DNA of 64,000 nucleotides from Microbacterium sp. M28 (GTDB taxonomy: Bacteria > Actinomycetota > Actinomycetes > Actinomycetales > Microbacteriaceae): the NCBI RefSeq assembly GCF_025836995.1, contig NZ_CP107546.1, positions 930,001 to 994,000 of the forward strand. Reading direction: 5' to 3'. This document shows positions 53,863 to 61,502 of the stretch, piece after piece. Each line of letters begins with the position of its first letter. Within the stretch, counting starts at the first letter, position 1. Made by a program: the position numbers and the translations under genes. Below the pieces are notes generated by a model, which was given only the letters and a program-made list of their open reading frames with translations, did not search any database and was not told the DNA's origin.

Positions 53863-54552
53863 ATGAAGGCACTTTTCGCGGACATCCGGGACGGTCGGAT
53901 CGAGGAGGTTCGTCGACGGTTGGATGCCCAGCCATCGTTGGTCTCCTCCGTGGCGAAAGCGCCCCCGAAGAAGGATGACGGTCAGTCCCCGCTGCAGGTC
54001 GCGGTCAAGACCGGTCGTCTCAGGATCGCCGAGTTGTTGCTGGATCGCGGTGCGGATGTGAACTACATCGAAGCGTCCTCGGTGAACGAGTGGCGGGCAC
54101 CTGTCATTCATGATGTCCTGCGCGCTGCGGTGAAGCGTTCTCGCTGGTTCGTCAGCACGACGTTCGGTGACGACGACCCCGAATGGGCGATGAAGAACTC
54201 GGCCGAGGCCGCCGACAGATGGTACGGATTTCTGGTCAGGGTCGTCGACGAGGGTGCTGACGTGCACGCGCTGGACTCCTATGGGAACTCGTGTCTCCAA
54301 CGGGTCATCCTCGACGCCAGGGAAGTGCTGCCGAGAGTGCGCTTCGACGATCCCACCTGGGTCGATCCCCAACCCTGGAACGACAAACTGGTCAGCGATC
54401 TGACCCGTATCTTCGGTCTCCTCTACGCGCACGGCGTCGATCCGGATGAGGAGCGCGACGCCCACAGCGGGAAATCACTGGCCGAAACATATCGGGACGA
54501 TTCGGTCGGGAGGTTCCTGAACAAGCGCGGGACTGTGGCCGCAGACGGCTGA
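53863..54552 (+). CDS. Ankyrin-repeat protein
   Basis: 229 residues. A clear ankyrin repeat is QSPLQVAVKTGRLRIAELLLDRGADVNYIEAS, flanked by degenerate ones (DIRDGRIEEVRRRLDAQPSLV before it; LVRVVDEGADVHALDSYGNSCLQRVI and GLLYAHGVDPDEERDAHSGKSLAE after). It is a cytosolic protein-binding scaffold with no enzymatic residues. TAGGGT lies 7 nt before ATG 53863, a leaderless pattern. Next to it, convergent, is a protein with Cys pairs; small ankyrin proteins in such settings are sometimes immunity-like, but no toxin was found here. Confidence 0.8.
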   Translation: MKALFADIRDGRIEEVRRRLDAQPSLVSSVAKAPPKKDDGQSPLQVAVKTGRLRIAELLLDRGADVNYIEASSVNEWRAPVIHDVLRAAVKRSRWFVSTTFGDDDPEWAMKNSAEAADRWYGFLVRVVDEGADVHALDSYGNSCLQRVILDAREVLPRVRFDDPTWVDPQPWNDKLVSDLTRIFGLLYAHGVDPDEERDAHSGKSLAETYRDDSVGRFLNKRGTVAADG

Positions 54553-54579
54553 CAGCGGGACATGTCAGCGGCTGACGGA

Positions 54580-55785
54580 TCAGTCGTCCGCTGATTCGTT
54601 CGCGCGTCGGCGGCGCGCAGCCGAGTGCTTGAGGCTGGCGGCCCACGTGTGGTTGGCGATCGCTGCGCTGAAGGACTCCTGGTACTTCCGCGCGTCGGTG
54701 GGATGACGAGTGAGGTCCCGCCCGCGGAATGGCGACTCCTCGCGGTGCGGCCCCTCGTCATTGACACGGCGGGCGAGCTCGTTGAGGTAGTCGTGACCGC
54801 GCTGTTCGTACTGCCGGAGCTCGGATTCGTCGAGGCGGATCAGCGCCGAGTCGTCGACCATCGAGTTGATCGCGTAGCGGGCGTCGAGATACAAATCACC
54901 GCGCTGCTCGACGAGGAACCACGAGCCCGGCTCATGGTCGACGTATCGCATCGCGTCGTGTACCTCGGCGATGCGCCGCGCGTCGCCCCATTCCTCGACG
55001 GGTGGGATCGGATCATGCGGACGCGACCAGGCGACATCCATCGGGTAGTACCCGAACGTCGGATCCGAATCGCGATACAGCGTGAAGCACATCACCCGTG
55101 CGCACGCCGTGCAGGAGACGTGGCTCTCCACCCATTCCAGCAATCCAGAAGCGTGGACGAGCCGCAGGTCCGCGAGTGCGACCGGGGACCCTATCTCCTC
55201 CTTGAGCTCGCCGGCGTCCACACCGGCGGCGAGGGCGTCGACGGTGCCGTCGATGGCGACGGCCCCCCTATCGTCGCGGACGAGGAGATCGCTGCACGTC
55301 GGGCAGAGGTCGTCTTCCGGGCGACACGTCGGCTTGGGATCGTCGACGAGGAACGCCAGACTTCGCAGACCGCCGCCTCGTTTATCGTCCGCGCGCACGT
55401 AGCAGGCGTCGAGAGTGAAGTAGCGCGAGCCGCCCTGGGCGAAGCCCCACCGTTCTCCGAACACCGTCTTGAGGTCGGCGAGCGTCGCATCGTTGCGAAG
55501 AGGGGCGACCCACTCGCCCAGCGAGATTCCCTGCGGAGCGAACGACGTCGGCATCAGGTGCAGGATCGCCGCGTTGACGATGCCGTCTCGGAGGATGATC
55601 TCACCCCCCGACGCGAACGACAGACGTCGGGATCGCACGGCCGGCTCGCCGAACCGGCCATCACGGACCTCCACTGGGTCGCCACCGAACGCGTCGATCA
55701 GTCCTCGTACGGCCGCATCGTCCTCAGACCGAGCGAGAGCGTCGACGATCATCGGCATCCCTGCGTGCTCTCCGCGTCGTCCCAT
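54580..55785 (-). CDS. Unrecognised protein with two Cys-pair motifs
   Basis: 401 residues, no family recognised. The first 130 look like a small alpha/beta domain with LRDGIVNAAILHLMP and FGERWGFAQGGSRYFTLDACYVRADD. A middle region has DDLCPTCSDLLV and VESHVSCTACARVMCFTLY, four cysteines in Cys-x-x-Cys pairs suggestive of a zinc ribbon. The C-terminal 120 residues are charged and helical. ATG 55785 has GATAAT 6 nt upstream; ATG 55758 is another start. It is convergent with the ankyrin gene. Confidence 0.6.
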   Translation of the reverse strand: MGRRGEHAGMPMIVDALARSEDDAAVRGLIDAFGGDPVEVRDGRFGEPAVRSRRLSFASGGEIILRDGIVNAAILHLMPTSFAPQGISLGEWVAPLRNDATLADLKTVFGERWGFAQGGSRYFTLDACYVRADDKRGGGLRSLAFLVDDPKPTCRPEDDLCPTCSDLLVRDDRGAVAIDGTVDALAAGVDAGELKEEIGSPVALADLRLVHASGLLEWVESHVSCTACARVMCFTLYRDSDPTFGYYPMDVAWSRPHDPIPPVEEWGDARRIAEVHDAMRYVDHEPGSWFLVEQRGDLYLDARYAINSMVDDSALIRLDESELRQYEQRGHDYLNELARRVNDEGPHREESPFRGRDLTRHPTDARKYQESFSAAIANHTWAASLKHSAARRRRANESADD

Positions 55786-55854
55786 CCGGACATTATCCGT
55801 GAGGATGCCGGAGCAGACGGCGTAGCCTGGCCGTGTGGCTGAAGGAGGCACGAC

Positions 55855-56019
55855 ATGACTGTTGACGATCGGCAACCAGGGCACATCCCGGCGCCGGGGG
55901 AGTCCTCGATCCCCGAGCTCGAAGAGGACGAGACAATCGCTCCGCGCCCCGAGGAGGAGATCGCCGACGTGCTCCGTGCCGAACCGGACCTCGACGACCA
56001 CAGTGCGAAGAACGGATGA
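55855..56019 (+). CDS. 54-residue acidic protein, unrecognised
   Basis: MTVDDRQPGHIPAPGESSIP, then an acidic stretch with ELEEDETIAPRPEEEIADVL. ATG 55855 has a strong GAAGGAGG Shine-Dalgarno 6 nt upstream, with TAGCCT about 27 nt upstream. It sits between divergent and co-oriented genes. Proline spacing and charge suggest a disordered protein. Codons are strongly G/C-biased in third positions, which favours a real gene. Confidence 0.6.
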   Translation: MTVDDRQPGHIPAPGESSIPELEEDETIAPRPEEEIADVLRAEPDLDDHSAKNG

Positions 56020-56144
56020 CGCCGGTGGGATGCGCTCCTCGGCACCTCTCCGGAGCGGGCACGCTGCTCCGGTAACATTGTCAGTCCGTGCCGCGTCCGC
56101 ATGGCCGATGACGATCATGACGGCCATACGAGAGGACTGACCAC

Positions 56145-56708
56145 GTGAGCGAGAGCAGCATCTTCGACCCGAACGGTCGCGCCGTGCCCTACGTCGACGA
56201 GGGCGAGGGGCCCGTCTCCCTCGTGCTCATCCCCGAGCAGGGCACGGACAACGAGGTGCTCGGCATCGTCGCCCACTACCTCGCCGAGGAGGCGGGCTTC
56301 CGTGTGCTGCGCATCGGTCATCGTGCCGGTGAAGCCTCGCTCGCCGACCGGGCCGACGACGTCATCGCCGTCATGGACCACGTCGAACTCGCGGATGCCT
56401 GGATCGGCGGACACGGCTTCGGCGGTACGGTCGCCCGCACGCTCGTCGCGGCGCATCCGGATCGTTCGAACGGTCTCCTCCTGCTGGGGGCCGAGGATGC
56501 CGAGATCGCCCTCGCACCCGTTCTGCCTGTGCTGATCGTTCAAGCCACGGACGACGAGGTCAGCCCGATCGAGAACGCCGAGCGACTGCAGGCCACCGCG
56601 CCCGAGCGCTCGAGCATCAAGACCGTCGAGGGCGCGGACCACCTGTTCCCGGTGACGCACCCCGTCGAGACCGCCGTCATCATCGAGGAGTACCTCGACT
56701 GGGACTGA
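56145..56708 (+). CDS. Alpha/beta-hydrolase-fold protein lacking the nucleophile serine
   Basis: 187 residues. The fold is recognisable (RVLRIGHRAGEASLADRADDVIAVMDHV; LIVQATDDEVSPIENAERL; ADHLFPVTHP with the usual His), but the nucleophile elbow reads GGHGFGG: Gly91 occupies the Ser position. Asp in ATDDEVSP and His near the end remain. The protein is short for the family and may be non-catalytic, a binding or regulatory protein. It starts at GTG 56145, preceded by GAGAGGAC. The next gene is a converging TetR regulator. Confidence 0.75.
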   Translation: MSESSIFDPNGRAVPYVDEGEGPVSLVLIPEQGTDNEVLGIVAHYLAEEAGFRVLRIGHRAGEASLADRADDVIAVMDHVELADAWIGGHGFGGTVARTLVAAHPDRSNGLLLLGAEDAEIALAPVLPVLIVQATDDEVSPIENAERLQATAPERSSIKTVEGADHLFPVTHPVETAVIIEEYLDWD

Positions 56709-56712
56709 CCCG

Positions 56713-57294
56713 TCATTCGCTTCGCGATACGCCGTGAAGGAGCGTGTCGACGATCCGGGACGCCAGCGCATCGACGTCGAGTTCGGCATCCTCTGGCGGT
56801 GACTGCAGCGTAGCTGACAGCAGTCCGTAGTACACGCTTCGCGCCCAGAGCAGGTCGGTGCTTTCGTCCAGGACACCAGCCGCCTGCGCGCGCTCGAGCA
56901 CGACGAGACACAGCCGTGCGATATCGTCGTGGAGCTCCGCCGCCGCGCTGCCGGCCTCAGCGGGCACGCCGAGCGCGAATGCCCATGCGCCCTTCACCTC
57001 GAGCACGTTGGCGGTGATCCGGTGCAACGCGACGAGCGGCGGGGCGGTGTCAGGGCGTCCGTCGTCGATGGCATGGGCGAGCCGCTCCGCGGCGGACAGT
57101 GCCAGAGCATCGATCAGAGCCAGCCGACTGTCGAATCGTCGATGAATGGTCGTCCGGGCGACGCCCGCAGCCAGCGCGATCTTCTCCATCGGCGCGTTCG
57201 GATCCGCCGAGAGCACCCGTTCCGCCGCCTCCAGGATCGCGTGCACACTGCGCTCGGCGTCTGCTCGCAGCGGTCGCGGAGTCGAGTTCGTCAT
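56713..57294 (-). CDS. TetR/AcrR-family transcriptional regulator
   Basis: 193 residues. The N-terminal HTH is standard: AILEAAERVLSADPNAPMEKIALAAGVARTTIHRRFDSRLALIDAL. The C-terminal ligand domain is helical with no recognised type. It is divergent from an EamA transporter gene, and a perfect palindrome (57336-57351) lies between them, so it probably represses that exporter and itself until a ligand binds. ATG 57294 was chosen as the start; the frame is open upstream without conserved text. Confidence 0.87.
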   Translation of the reverse strand: MTNSTPRPLRADAERSVHAILEAAERVLSADPNAPMEKIALAAGVARTTIHRRFDSRLALIDALALSAAERLAHAIDDGRPDTAPPLVALHRITANVLEVKGAWAFALGVPAEAGSAAAELHDDIARLCLVVLERAQAAGVLDESTDLLWARSVYYGLLSATLQSPPEDAELDVDALASRIVDTLLHGVSRSE

Positions 57295-57335
57295 GAACAA
57301 AACCATACAGCCTTGTCTCCATTTCTGATATAACG

Positions 57336-57351
57336 GCAACATTGATGTTGC
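57336..57351. promoter_or_regulatory. Palindromic operator GCAACATTGATGTTGC
   Basis: Perfect 7-bp arms (GCAACAT/ATGTTGC) with a 2-bp centre, in the 78-bp divergent region between the TetR regulator and the EamA exporter gene. This is the usual size and position of a TetR operator. Confidence 0.6.
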
Positions 57352-57372
57352 AGTTATGGATCGGAGCCGGAG

Positions 57373-58299
57373 ATGAGATCGACCAACTCAGCCGCAGCGG
57401 GGGCCGCGGCCGCCATGCTGCTCGTCGGCACCTCCGCAGCCGTCTCCGCGACGATCGCCGACTATCCGGTCCTGCTCGGTCAGGCTTTGCGCTATGCACT
57501 CGCCGCCGGCATCCTGCTGCTGGTCCTGCGGTCGCTTCGACTGCCGCGCGTGCGCCTGACACCTCGAGATGCGATGCTGCTGCTCGCCCTCTCCGCCACC
57601 GGGCTGGTCGGATTCAACGTCTTCCTCGTCGAGGCGACGCGGCACGCGAGTCCGGCGATGATCGGCAGCATCGTCGGGGCGGTGCCCATCGTGCTCGCGA
57701 TCACCGGACCGATCCTGCAACGGCGCCGACCGTCGATGCGGCTGATCGGGTCGGCGGCGATCGTGGCCGTCGGCGTGCTCATCGCCGCGGGATTCGGGGG
57801 TGCGAGCCCATATGGGGTGCTGCTCTCGTTCGGCGCCCTGCTCAGCGAGGTCGCCTTCTCACTGCTCGCCGTTCCGCTGCTGCCGAAGCTCGGAGCCCTG
57901 CGCGTCGCCGCTTACCCGGCCGTGCTGGCGGTGGTGCCGCTGGTTCTCGTCGGGATCGTCGTGGACGGGACGGACTCGCTGCGTCTGCCCACCCCGTCCG
58001 AAGCGCTGGCGTTCGGATACCTCGGCGCGATCGTGACCGCGCTGGCGTTCCTGCTCTGGTACGACGCGCTGCACCGGCTCGGCCCCGATCGCGCGGGCCT
58101 CTTCGCCGGCTTGGTCCCCGTGGGCGCGCTCGCGACCACCGCTCTGCTCGGTATCGGCGAGATCGGCGCGTCGCATATCATCGGGACCCCGCTGGTGACC
58201 ATCGGGGTCGTCATCGGGATGCGGCGACGCCACGCGCTCGTACCGATCGCTTCGGGCACGGATGATCGGGCGGCGCCGCCGGCATCCGACGAGCATTGA
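57373..58299 (+). CDS. EamA/DMT-family transporter
   Basis: 308 residues with ten predicted membrane helices in two EamA repeats (LLLALSATGLVGFNVFLVEATRHASPAMIGSIVGAVPIVLAITGP; LGAIVTALAFLLWYDALHRLGPDRAGLFAGLVPVGALATTAL). DMT proteins export metabolites, amino acids or drugs. ATG 57373 has GGAGCCGGAG upstream. It is divergent from a TetR repressor with a palindrome between, and is likely followed by co-transcription of the AraC gene 18 bp downstream. Confidence 0.88.
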   Translation: MRSTNSAAAGAAAAMLLVGTSAAVSATIADYPVLLGQALRYALAAGILLLVLRSLRLPRVRLTPRDAMLLLALSATGLVGFNVFLVEATRHASPAMIGSIVGAVPIVLAITGPILQRRRPSMRLIGSAAIVAVGVLIAAGFGGASPYGVLLSFGALLSEVAFSLLAVPLLPKLGALRVAAYPAVLAVVPLVLVGIVVDGTDSLRLPTPSEALAFGYLGAIVTALAFLLWYDALHRLGPDRAGLFAGLVPVGALATTALLGIGEIGASHIIGTPLVTIGVVIGMRRRHALVPIASGTDDRAAPPASDEH

Positions 58300-58317
58300 T
58301 GACGAAAGGAGGACCGC

Positions 58318-59196
58318 ATGATCGGCACCCTGAACGCTCTGATCGACCGGATCGAGGACAGTCTCGATGAGGTCGATCCGGGACACGACATCGACATCGC
58401 GGAATTCGCGCGGGCGCACGCCACGACGGAATACCACCTGCGGCGCATGTTCGCATCGCTCGCCGGCATGCCCGTGTCGGAGTACATCCGGCGGCGGCGC
58501 ATGACGCGTGCGGCGGCGGAGCTCGTCTCCGGCGCGCCGGACCTGCTGGCCGTCGCCGTGCGTCACGGCTACAGCTCTGTCGAGGCCTTCGGCCGGGCGT
58601 TCCGTGCCGTGCACGACACGGCACCGGCGCAGGTGCGCCGAGACGGCGGTCCTCTCCGCACACAACCCACGCTCAGATTCCGTCTGAGCGTCGAAGGGAG
58701 AATCCCCATGGACGTCAGCATCATCGACCGCCCAGCACTCACGCTCGTCGGCCACGCCGTCGAGGTGCCCCTCATCCACGAGGGCGTCAACCCGCACATC
58801 CAGGCGCACATCGCCTCGCTCGCTCCGCAGGAGCATCTTCGGCTGAAGGAGCTCGGAAACACCGACCCCGCCGGCATCCTGGCCGTCTCGGACGGACCGG
58901 ATCCGGATGCCGCGGAAGGAACACCCCTCACGTACCTGCACGGCGTGGCCGTCTCAGACGGCACTCCCGTGCCGGACGATCTCGATACGATCGCACTGCC
59001 GGCCGGGTCCTGGGCGGTCTTCGCCTCCAGCGGACCGTTCCCCGAGACCCTGCAGCGGCTGTGGGCCGCGACGGCGACCGAATGGTTCCCGTCGAACCCG
59101 TGGCGTCTGCGCCCCGGACCGTCGATCGTGCGCTACCTCGAGCTGACCGAGACGCACGCGACGTGCGAGCTGTGGTTGCCGGTGGAGCGCGCCTGA
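58318..59196 (+). CDS. AraC-family regulator with C-terminal GyrI-like (effector) domain
   Basis: 292 residues. Two HTHs fill residues 1 to about 105 (IDIAEFARAHATTEYHLRRMFASLAGMPVSEYIRRRRMTRAAAEL; VAVRHGYSSVEAFGRAFRAVHDTAP). The C-terminal part (MDVSIIDRPALTLVGHAVEVPL ... LPAGSWAVFASSGPFPETLQRLWAATATEWFPSNPWRLRPGPSIVRYL) fits the GyrI-like small-molecule-binding domain seen in Rob and BmrR. It senses a hydrophobic compound or drug. It lies 18 bp after the exporter gene, with GAAAGGAGG before ATG 58318, so exporter and regulator form a coherent pair. It ends at a hairpin. Confidence 0.88.
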   Translation: MIGTLNALIDRIEDSLDEVDPGHDIDIAEFARAHATTEYHLRRMFASLAGMPVSEYIRRRRMTRAAAELVSGAPDLLAVAVRHGYSSVEAFGRAFRAVHDTAPAQVRRDGGPLRTQPTLRFRLSVEGRIPMDVSIIDRPALTLVGHAVEVPLIHEGVNPHIQAHIASLAPQEHLRLKELGNTDPAGILAVSDGPDPDAAEGTPLTYLHGVAVSDGTPVPDDLDTIALPAGSWAVFASSGPFPETLQRLWAATATEWFPSNPWRLRPGPSIVRYLELTETHATCELWLPVERA

Positions 59197-59208
59197 CCGC
59201 GGGAATCC

Positions 59209-59243
59209 GCGGCATGGTCACCCACAACGGGTGACCATGCCGC
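59209..59243 (+). terminator. Terminator-like hairpin after the AraC gene
   Basis: A 15-bp perfect stem GCGGCATGGTCACCC with loop ACAAC; the tail is not T-rich. Confidence 0.6.
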
Positions 59244-59350
59244 GTCAATCTCACACGGATCCCCGCTGAGGCAGTACGGTTCCAGAGGCCCGCCGTAACG
59301 GCGGCATCGCATGTGCCGTGACGGCGGCATCCAAAGAAAGGCACACACCC

Positions 59351-59737
59351 ATGAACTTCTGGGCATCATTCTGGGACATCATCTGGTGGTTCATCCTCGT
59401 CTTCGCGTTCGTGTCGTACCTGTACGCACTGTTCGCCGTGATCGGTGACCTGTTCCGCGACAGCAAGCTCGGTGGAGGGTGGAAGGCGCTGTGGATCATC
59501 TTCCTGATCTTCGTGCCGTTCCTGACGGTCCTCGTCTACCTGATCGCCCGCGGCGGCAGCATGGCCGAGCGCTACGCAGCTCAGGCGCAGGCCGCGAAGG
59601 CCTCGACCGACGCGTACATCCAGCAGGTCGCGGGCGCGAGCCCGACCGACGAGATCGCGAAGGCGAAGGACCTGCTGACGTCCGGCGCCATCACGACGGA
59701 GGAGTTCGAGGCGCTCAAGGCCAAGGCCCTGCGCTGA
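59351..59737 (+). CDS. PLDc_N/SHOCT-type membrane protein
   Basis: 128 residues: two membrane helices (about 8-30 and 46-68) of the PLDc_N type, WKALWIIFLIFVPFLTVLVYLIARG, then a soluble C-terminal SHOCT motif, DEIAKAKDLLTSGAITTEEFEALKAKAL. SHOCT ends are oligomerisation modules in short actinobacterial membrane proteins; function is unknown. ATG 59351 has AAAGGC 9 nt upstream, and conserved text begins there, not at the earlier ATG at 59318. A strong terminator follows. Confidence 0.85.
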   Translation: MNFWASFWDIIWWFILVFAFVSYLYALFAVIGDLFRDSKLGGGWKALWIIFLIFVPFLTVLVYLIARGGSMAERYAAQAQAAKASTDAYIQQVAGASPTDEIAKAKDLLTSGAITTEEFEALKAKALR

Positions 59738-59758
59738 TCCTCATCCGAGGCTGATCGG

Positions 59759-59802
59759 ACCGCCCCCTCGTCGACATCGTCGGCGAGGGGGCGGTTTCGT
59801 TT
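59759..59802 (+). terminator. Rho-independent terminator with T-rich tail
   Basis: Stem CCGCCCCCTCG / CGAGGGGGCGG (with a further CGA/TCG pair inside) followed by TTTCGTTTT. It serves the PLDc_N/SHOCT gene. Confidence 0.8.
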
Positions 59803-59811
59803 TCCGCGCGC

Positions 59812-60378
59812 TCAGGATGCCGTGAGCGCCTCGGCCAGCGCCGGTGCGAGACCGGGGACCTCGTCGACGGGCACCGCCAGCGCCAGCAACGACCGGCTGA
59901 AGAGGTTGCGAGCGCCGGCGGCCAGCGTGATGTCGACGATCTGCCGATCGCTGAAGCCCGCGTCGCGGAGTTGCTGGGTGTCCGCATCCGACATCTCGGC
60001 GGCGTCCGTCGAGAGCCTTCTGGCGTACCGGATCACGACCTGCTCGGCCTCGGAGAACCGACGGTCGTCGCCGTGCGCGAAGGCGAGGAGTCCGTCCTCA
60101 TCGATGACGCCGGCCCGCAGCGCCTTGCGCCCGTGTGCGAGCAGACAGTGCGTGGATCCGATGGCCTGCGCAGCGCCGAGGGTCGCTGCCTCGTACACGC
60201 TCAGCCCGATCGAGGGCACCACAGCACGGACCAACTGCTCGAAGGCGAGATGCGCGTCGGGGTTGAGCGCCATCGCCTGCGTATGGGCGAAGACGAACCC
60301 GTCGTCTTCGATGTCTTCGGCGTACATGTCGGCGACGTGGCCCTTGGCGGTCTCCGCCGACGGAGGAGTGATGATCAC
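59812..60378 (-). CDS. Carboxymuconolactone decarboxylase/AhpD-like protein
   Basis: 188 residues, all-helical AhpD-like fold. SIGLSVYEAATLGAAQAIGSTHCLLAHGRKAL is the core helix, where the usual Cys-x-x-Cys pair is represented by only one Cys (STHCLLAHG, with His three residues on). The second half has IVDITLAAGARNLFSRSL. Such proteins are peroxidases or lyases, and a single cysteine makes classic AhpD disulfide chemistry doubtful. I chose GTG 60378 (AGGACGG about 9 nt upstream), although GTG 60408 is in frame; the latter would place the 13-bp inverted repeat inside the gene. Confidence 0.75.
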   Translation of the reverse strand: MIITPPSAETAKGHVADMYAEDIEDDGFVFAHTQAMALNPDAHLAFEQLVRAVVPSIGLSVYEAATLGAAQAIGSTHCLLAHGRKALRAGVIDEDGLLAFAHGDDRRFSEAEQVVIRYARRLSTDAAEMSDADTQQLRDAGFSDRQIVDITLAAGARNLFSRSLLALAVPVDEVPGLAPALAEALTAS

Positions 60379-60381
60379 AGC

Positions 60382-60425
60382 AACGTCCGTCCTGGCCGAT
60401 GCGGACACCGGTCAGGACGGACGTT
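60382..60425. repeat. 13-bp inverted repeat at the start of the AhpD-like gene
   Basis: AACGTCCGTCCTG (60382-60394) and CAGGACGGACGTT (60413-60425) are exact complements with an 18-bp spacer. The arms can act as operator half-sites or a leader hairpin directly before GTG 60378. Confidence 0.6.
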
Positions 60426-60454
60426 ACTCGCCCGGCGCACCGGGCGGAAGAGCA

Positions 60455-60754
60455 TCAGGCGGGCTGAGGCAGGATCGTGAAGCTGACGGTGCCTTCGCCG
60501 TCGACGCCGGCATCGAGCACCTTGTCGGCGAGAGCCTCCGCGGCGGCGGTCTCGAGGTAGACCCGGGTGCCGGCCGCCTCGATGATCTGATCGGCCGGTT
60601 CGGGGGAGGGGACGACGTGCACGGCGAAGCGCGCCTCTCCGTTGGGGCCGGGAGCCGGAGCGGACTCGATCCGCAGACCGGCGTCGTCCCCGTTCTCCTG
60701 GCCGGTCACGATGGTCGTGACGACGGCGTTTGCATTGTCGGTGAGGGTGAGCAC
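60455..60754 (-). CDS. HesB/IscA-like protein without cysteines
   Basis: 99 residues that resemble the A-type scaffold fold (MLTLTDNANAVVTTIVTGQENGDDAGLRIE at the start, ending EGTVSFTILPQPA), but there is no cysteine at all, whereas real A-type carriers need three. It is therefore unlikely to bind an iron-sulfur cluster in the normal way. GTG 60754 is preceded by GGAAGGAGAG, a strong Shine-Dalgarno, which fixes the start over the longer open frame. It lies just upstream of the AhpD-like gene on the same strand. Confidence 0.75.
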   Translation of the reverse strand: MLTLTDNANAVVTTIVTGQENGDDAGLRIESAPAPGPNGEARFAVHVVPSPEPADQIIEAAGTRVYLETAAAEALADKVLDAGVDGEGTVSFTILPQPA

Positions 60755-60877
60755 GACGCTCTCCTTCCGTTCGCGGACACACCCCGGTCGGGGCATGTCC
60801 GGGCCACGATTCCGGACGACGTGGCGCGCTTCAACCCCCTGATGGTGACTCGGAGGGTTCTCCCACCTTGGTGGGGA

Positions 60878-61453
60878 TCAATCGGCTACGGTCTCCTCAC
60901 GCAGGCGGGGTTCCGTACGCCGATCGGGGCGCACCCCGGCCTTGTCCGCGTAGAACTCGCGGATGCGGTCCATGTCCGCGGCGACGTCGCCGGTGAGCGC
61001 GACGGTCGGCCCGAGACCGGCGGTCATGGTCGTGCGATCGACGAAGCCGAGCGTGACCGGAATCCCCGTCTGCCTGGCGATCCGGTAGAAGCCGCTCTTC
61101 CAGTACTCGTTGCCGCCCCGTGTGCCGTCCGGCGTGATCACGAGGCCGAACACCGTCCCGGCATCCACCTGCTCGATGACGTCCGCGACGACGCGACCGG
61201 GATCGGCGCGATCGACGGGGATGCCGCCGAGTCGGCGCATGATCGGCCCTCTCCAGCCTCGGAAGAGGCTCTTCTTGCCGAGCCAGTGCACGTCGATTCC
61301 GAGGCGCCACGCGATCGCGAGCATCAGGACGAAGTCCCAGTTGGAGGTGTGCGGCGCGCCGATGAGGATCGTGGGGCGATCCGGCGCGGACGCCCCGGCC
61401 AGCGTCCAGCGGCTGAACGTCCAGTACAGGCGGGACAGGAGGCGCTTGAGCAT
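60878..61453 (-). CDS. Lysophospholipid acyltransferase-like (PlsC-fold) protein
   Basis: 191 residues. The acyltransferase motifs are ILIGAPHTSNWDFVLM (His-x4-Asp), the FRGWRGPIMRRLGGIPVDR block (motif II) and VFGLVITPDGTRG (motif III, with PDGTR in place of PEGTR). They suggest transfer of acyl groups on to glycerol phosphate or a lipid. TACGGT ends 6 nt before the start ATG 61453, a leaderless arrangement, and a palindrome overlaps this box. Confidence 0.82.
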   Translation of the reverse strand: MLKRLLSRLYWTFSRWTLAGASAPDRPTILIGAPHTSNWDFVLMLAIAWRLGIDVHWLGKKSLFRGWRGPIMRRLGGIPVDRADPGRVVADVIEQVDAGTVFGLVITPDGTRGGNEYWKSGFYRIARQTGIPVTLGFVDRTTMTAGLGPTVALTGDVAADMDRIREFYADKAGVRPDRRTEPRLREETVAD

Positions 61454-61463
61454 CAGACAACCG

Positions 61464-61477
61464 TATGCGAACGCATA
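61464..61477. promoter_or_regulatory. Palindrome TATGCGAACGCATA at the acyltransferase promoter
   Basis: Perfect 6-bp arms around AA, overlapping the first bases of the TACGGT -10 box (61460-61465). A bound regulator would block transcription of the acyltransferase gene. Confidence 0.5.
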
Positions 61478-61502
61478 TGCAGCGCCGGGTATGCGGAGGC
61501 GT

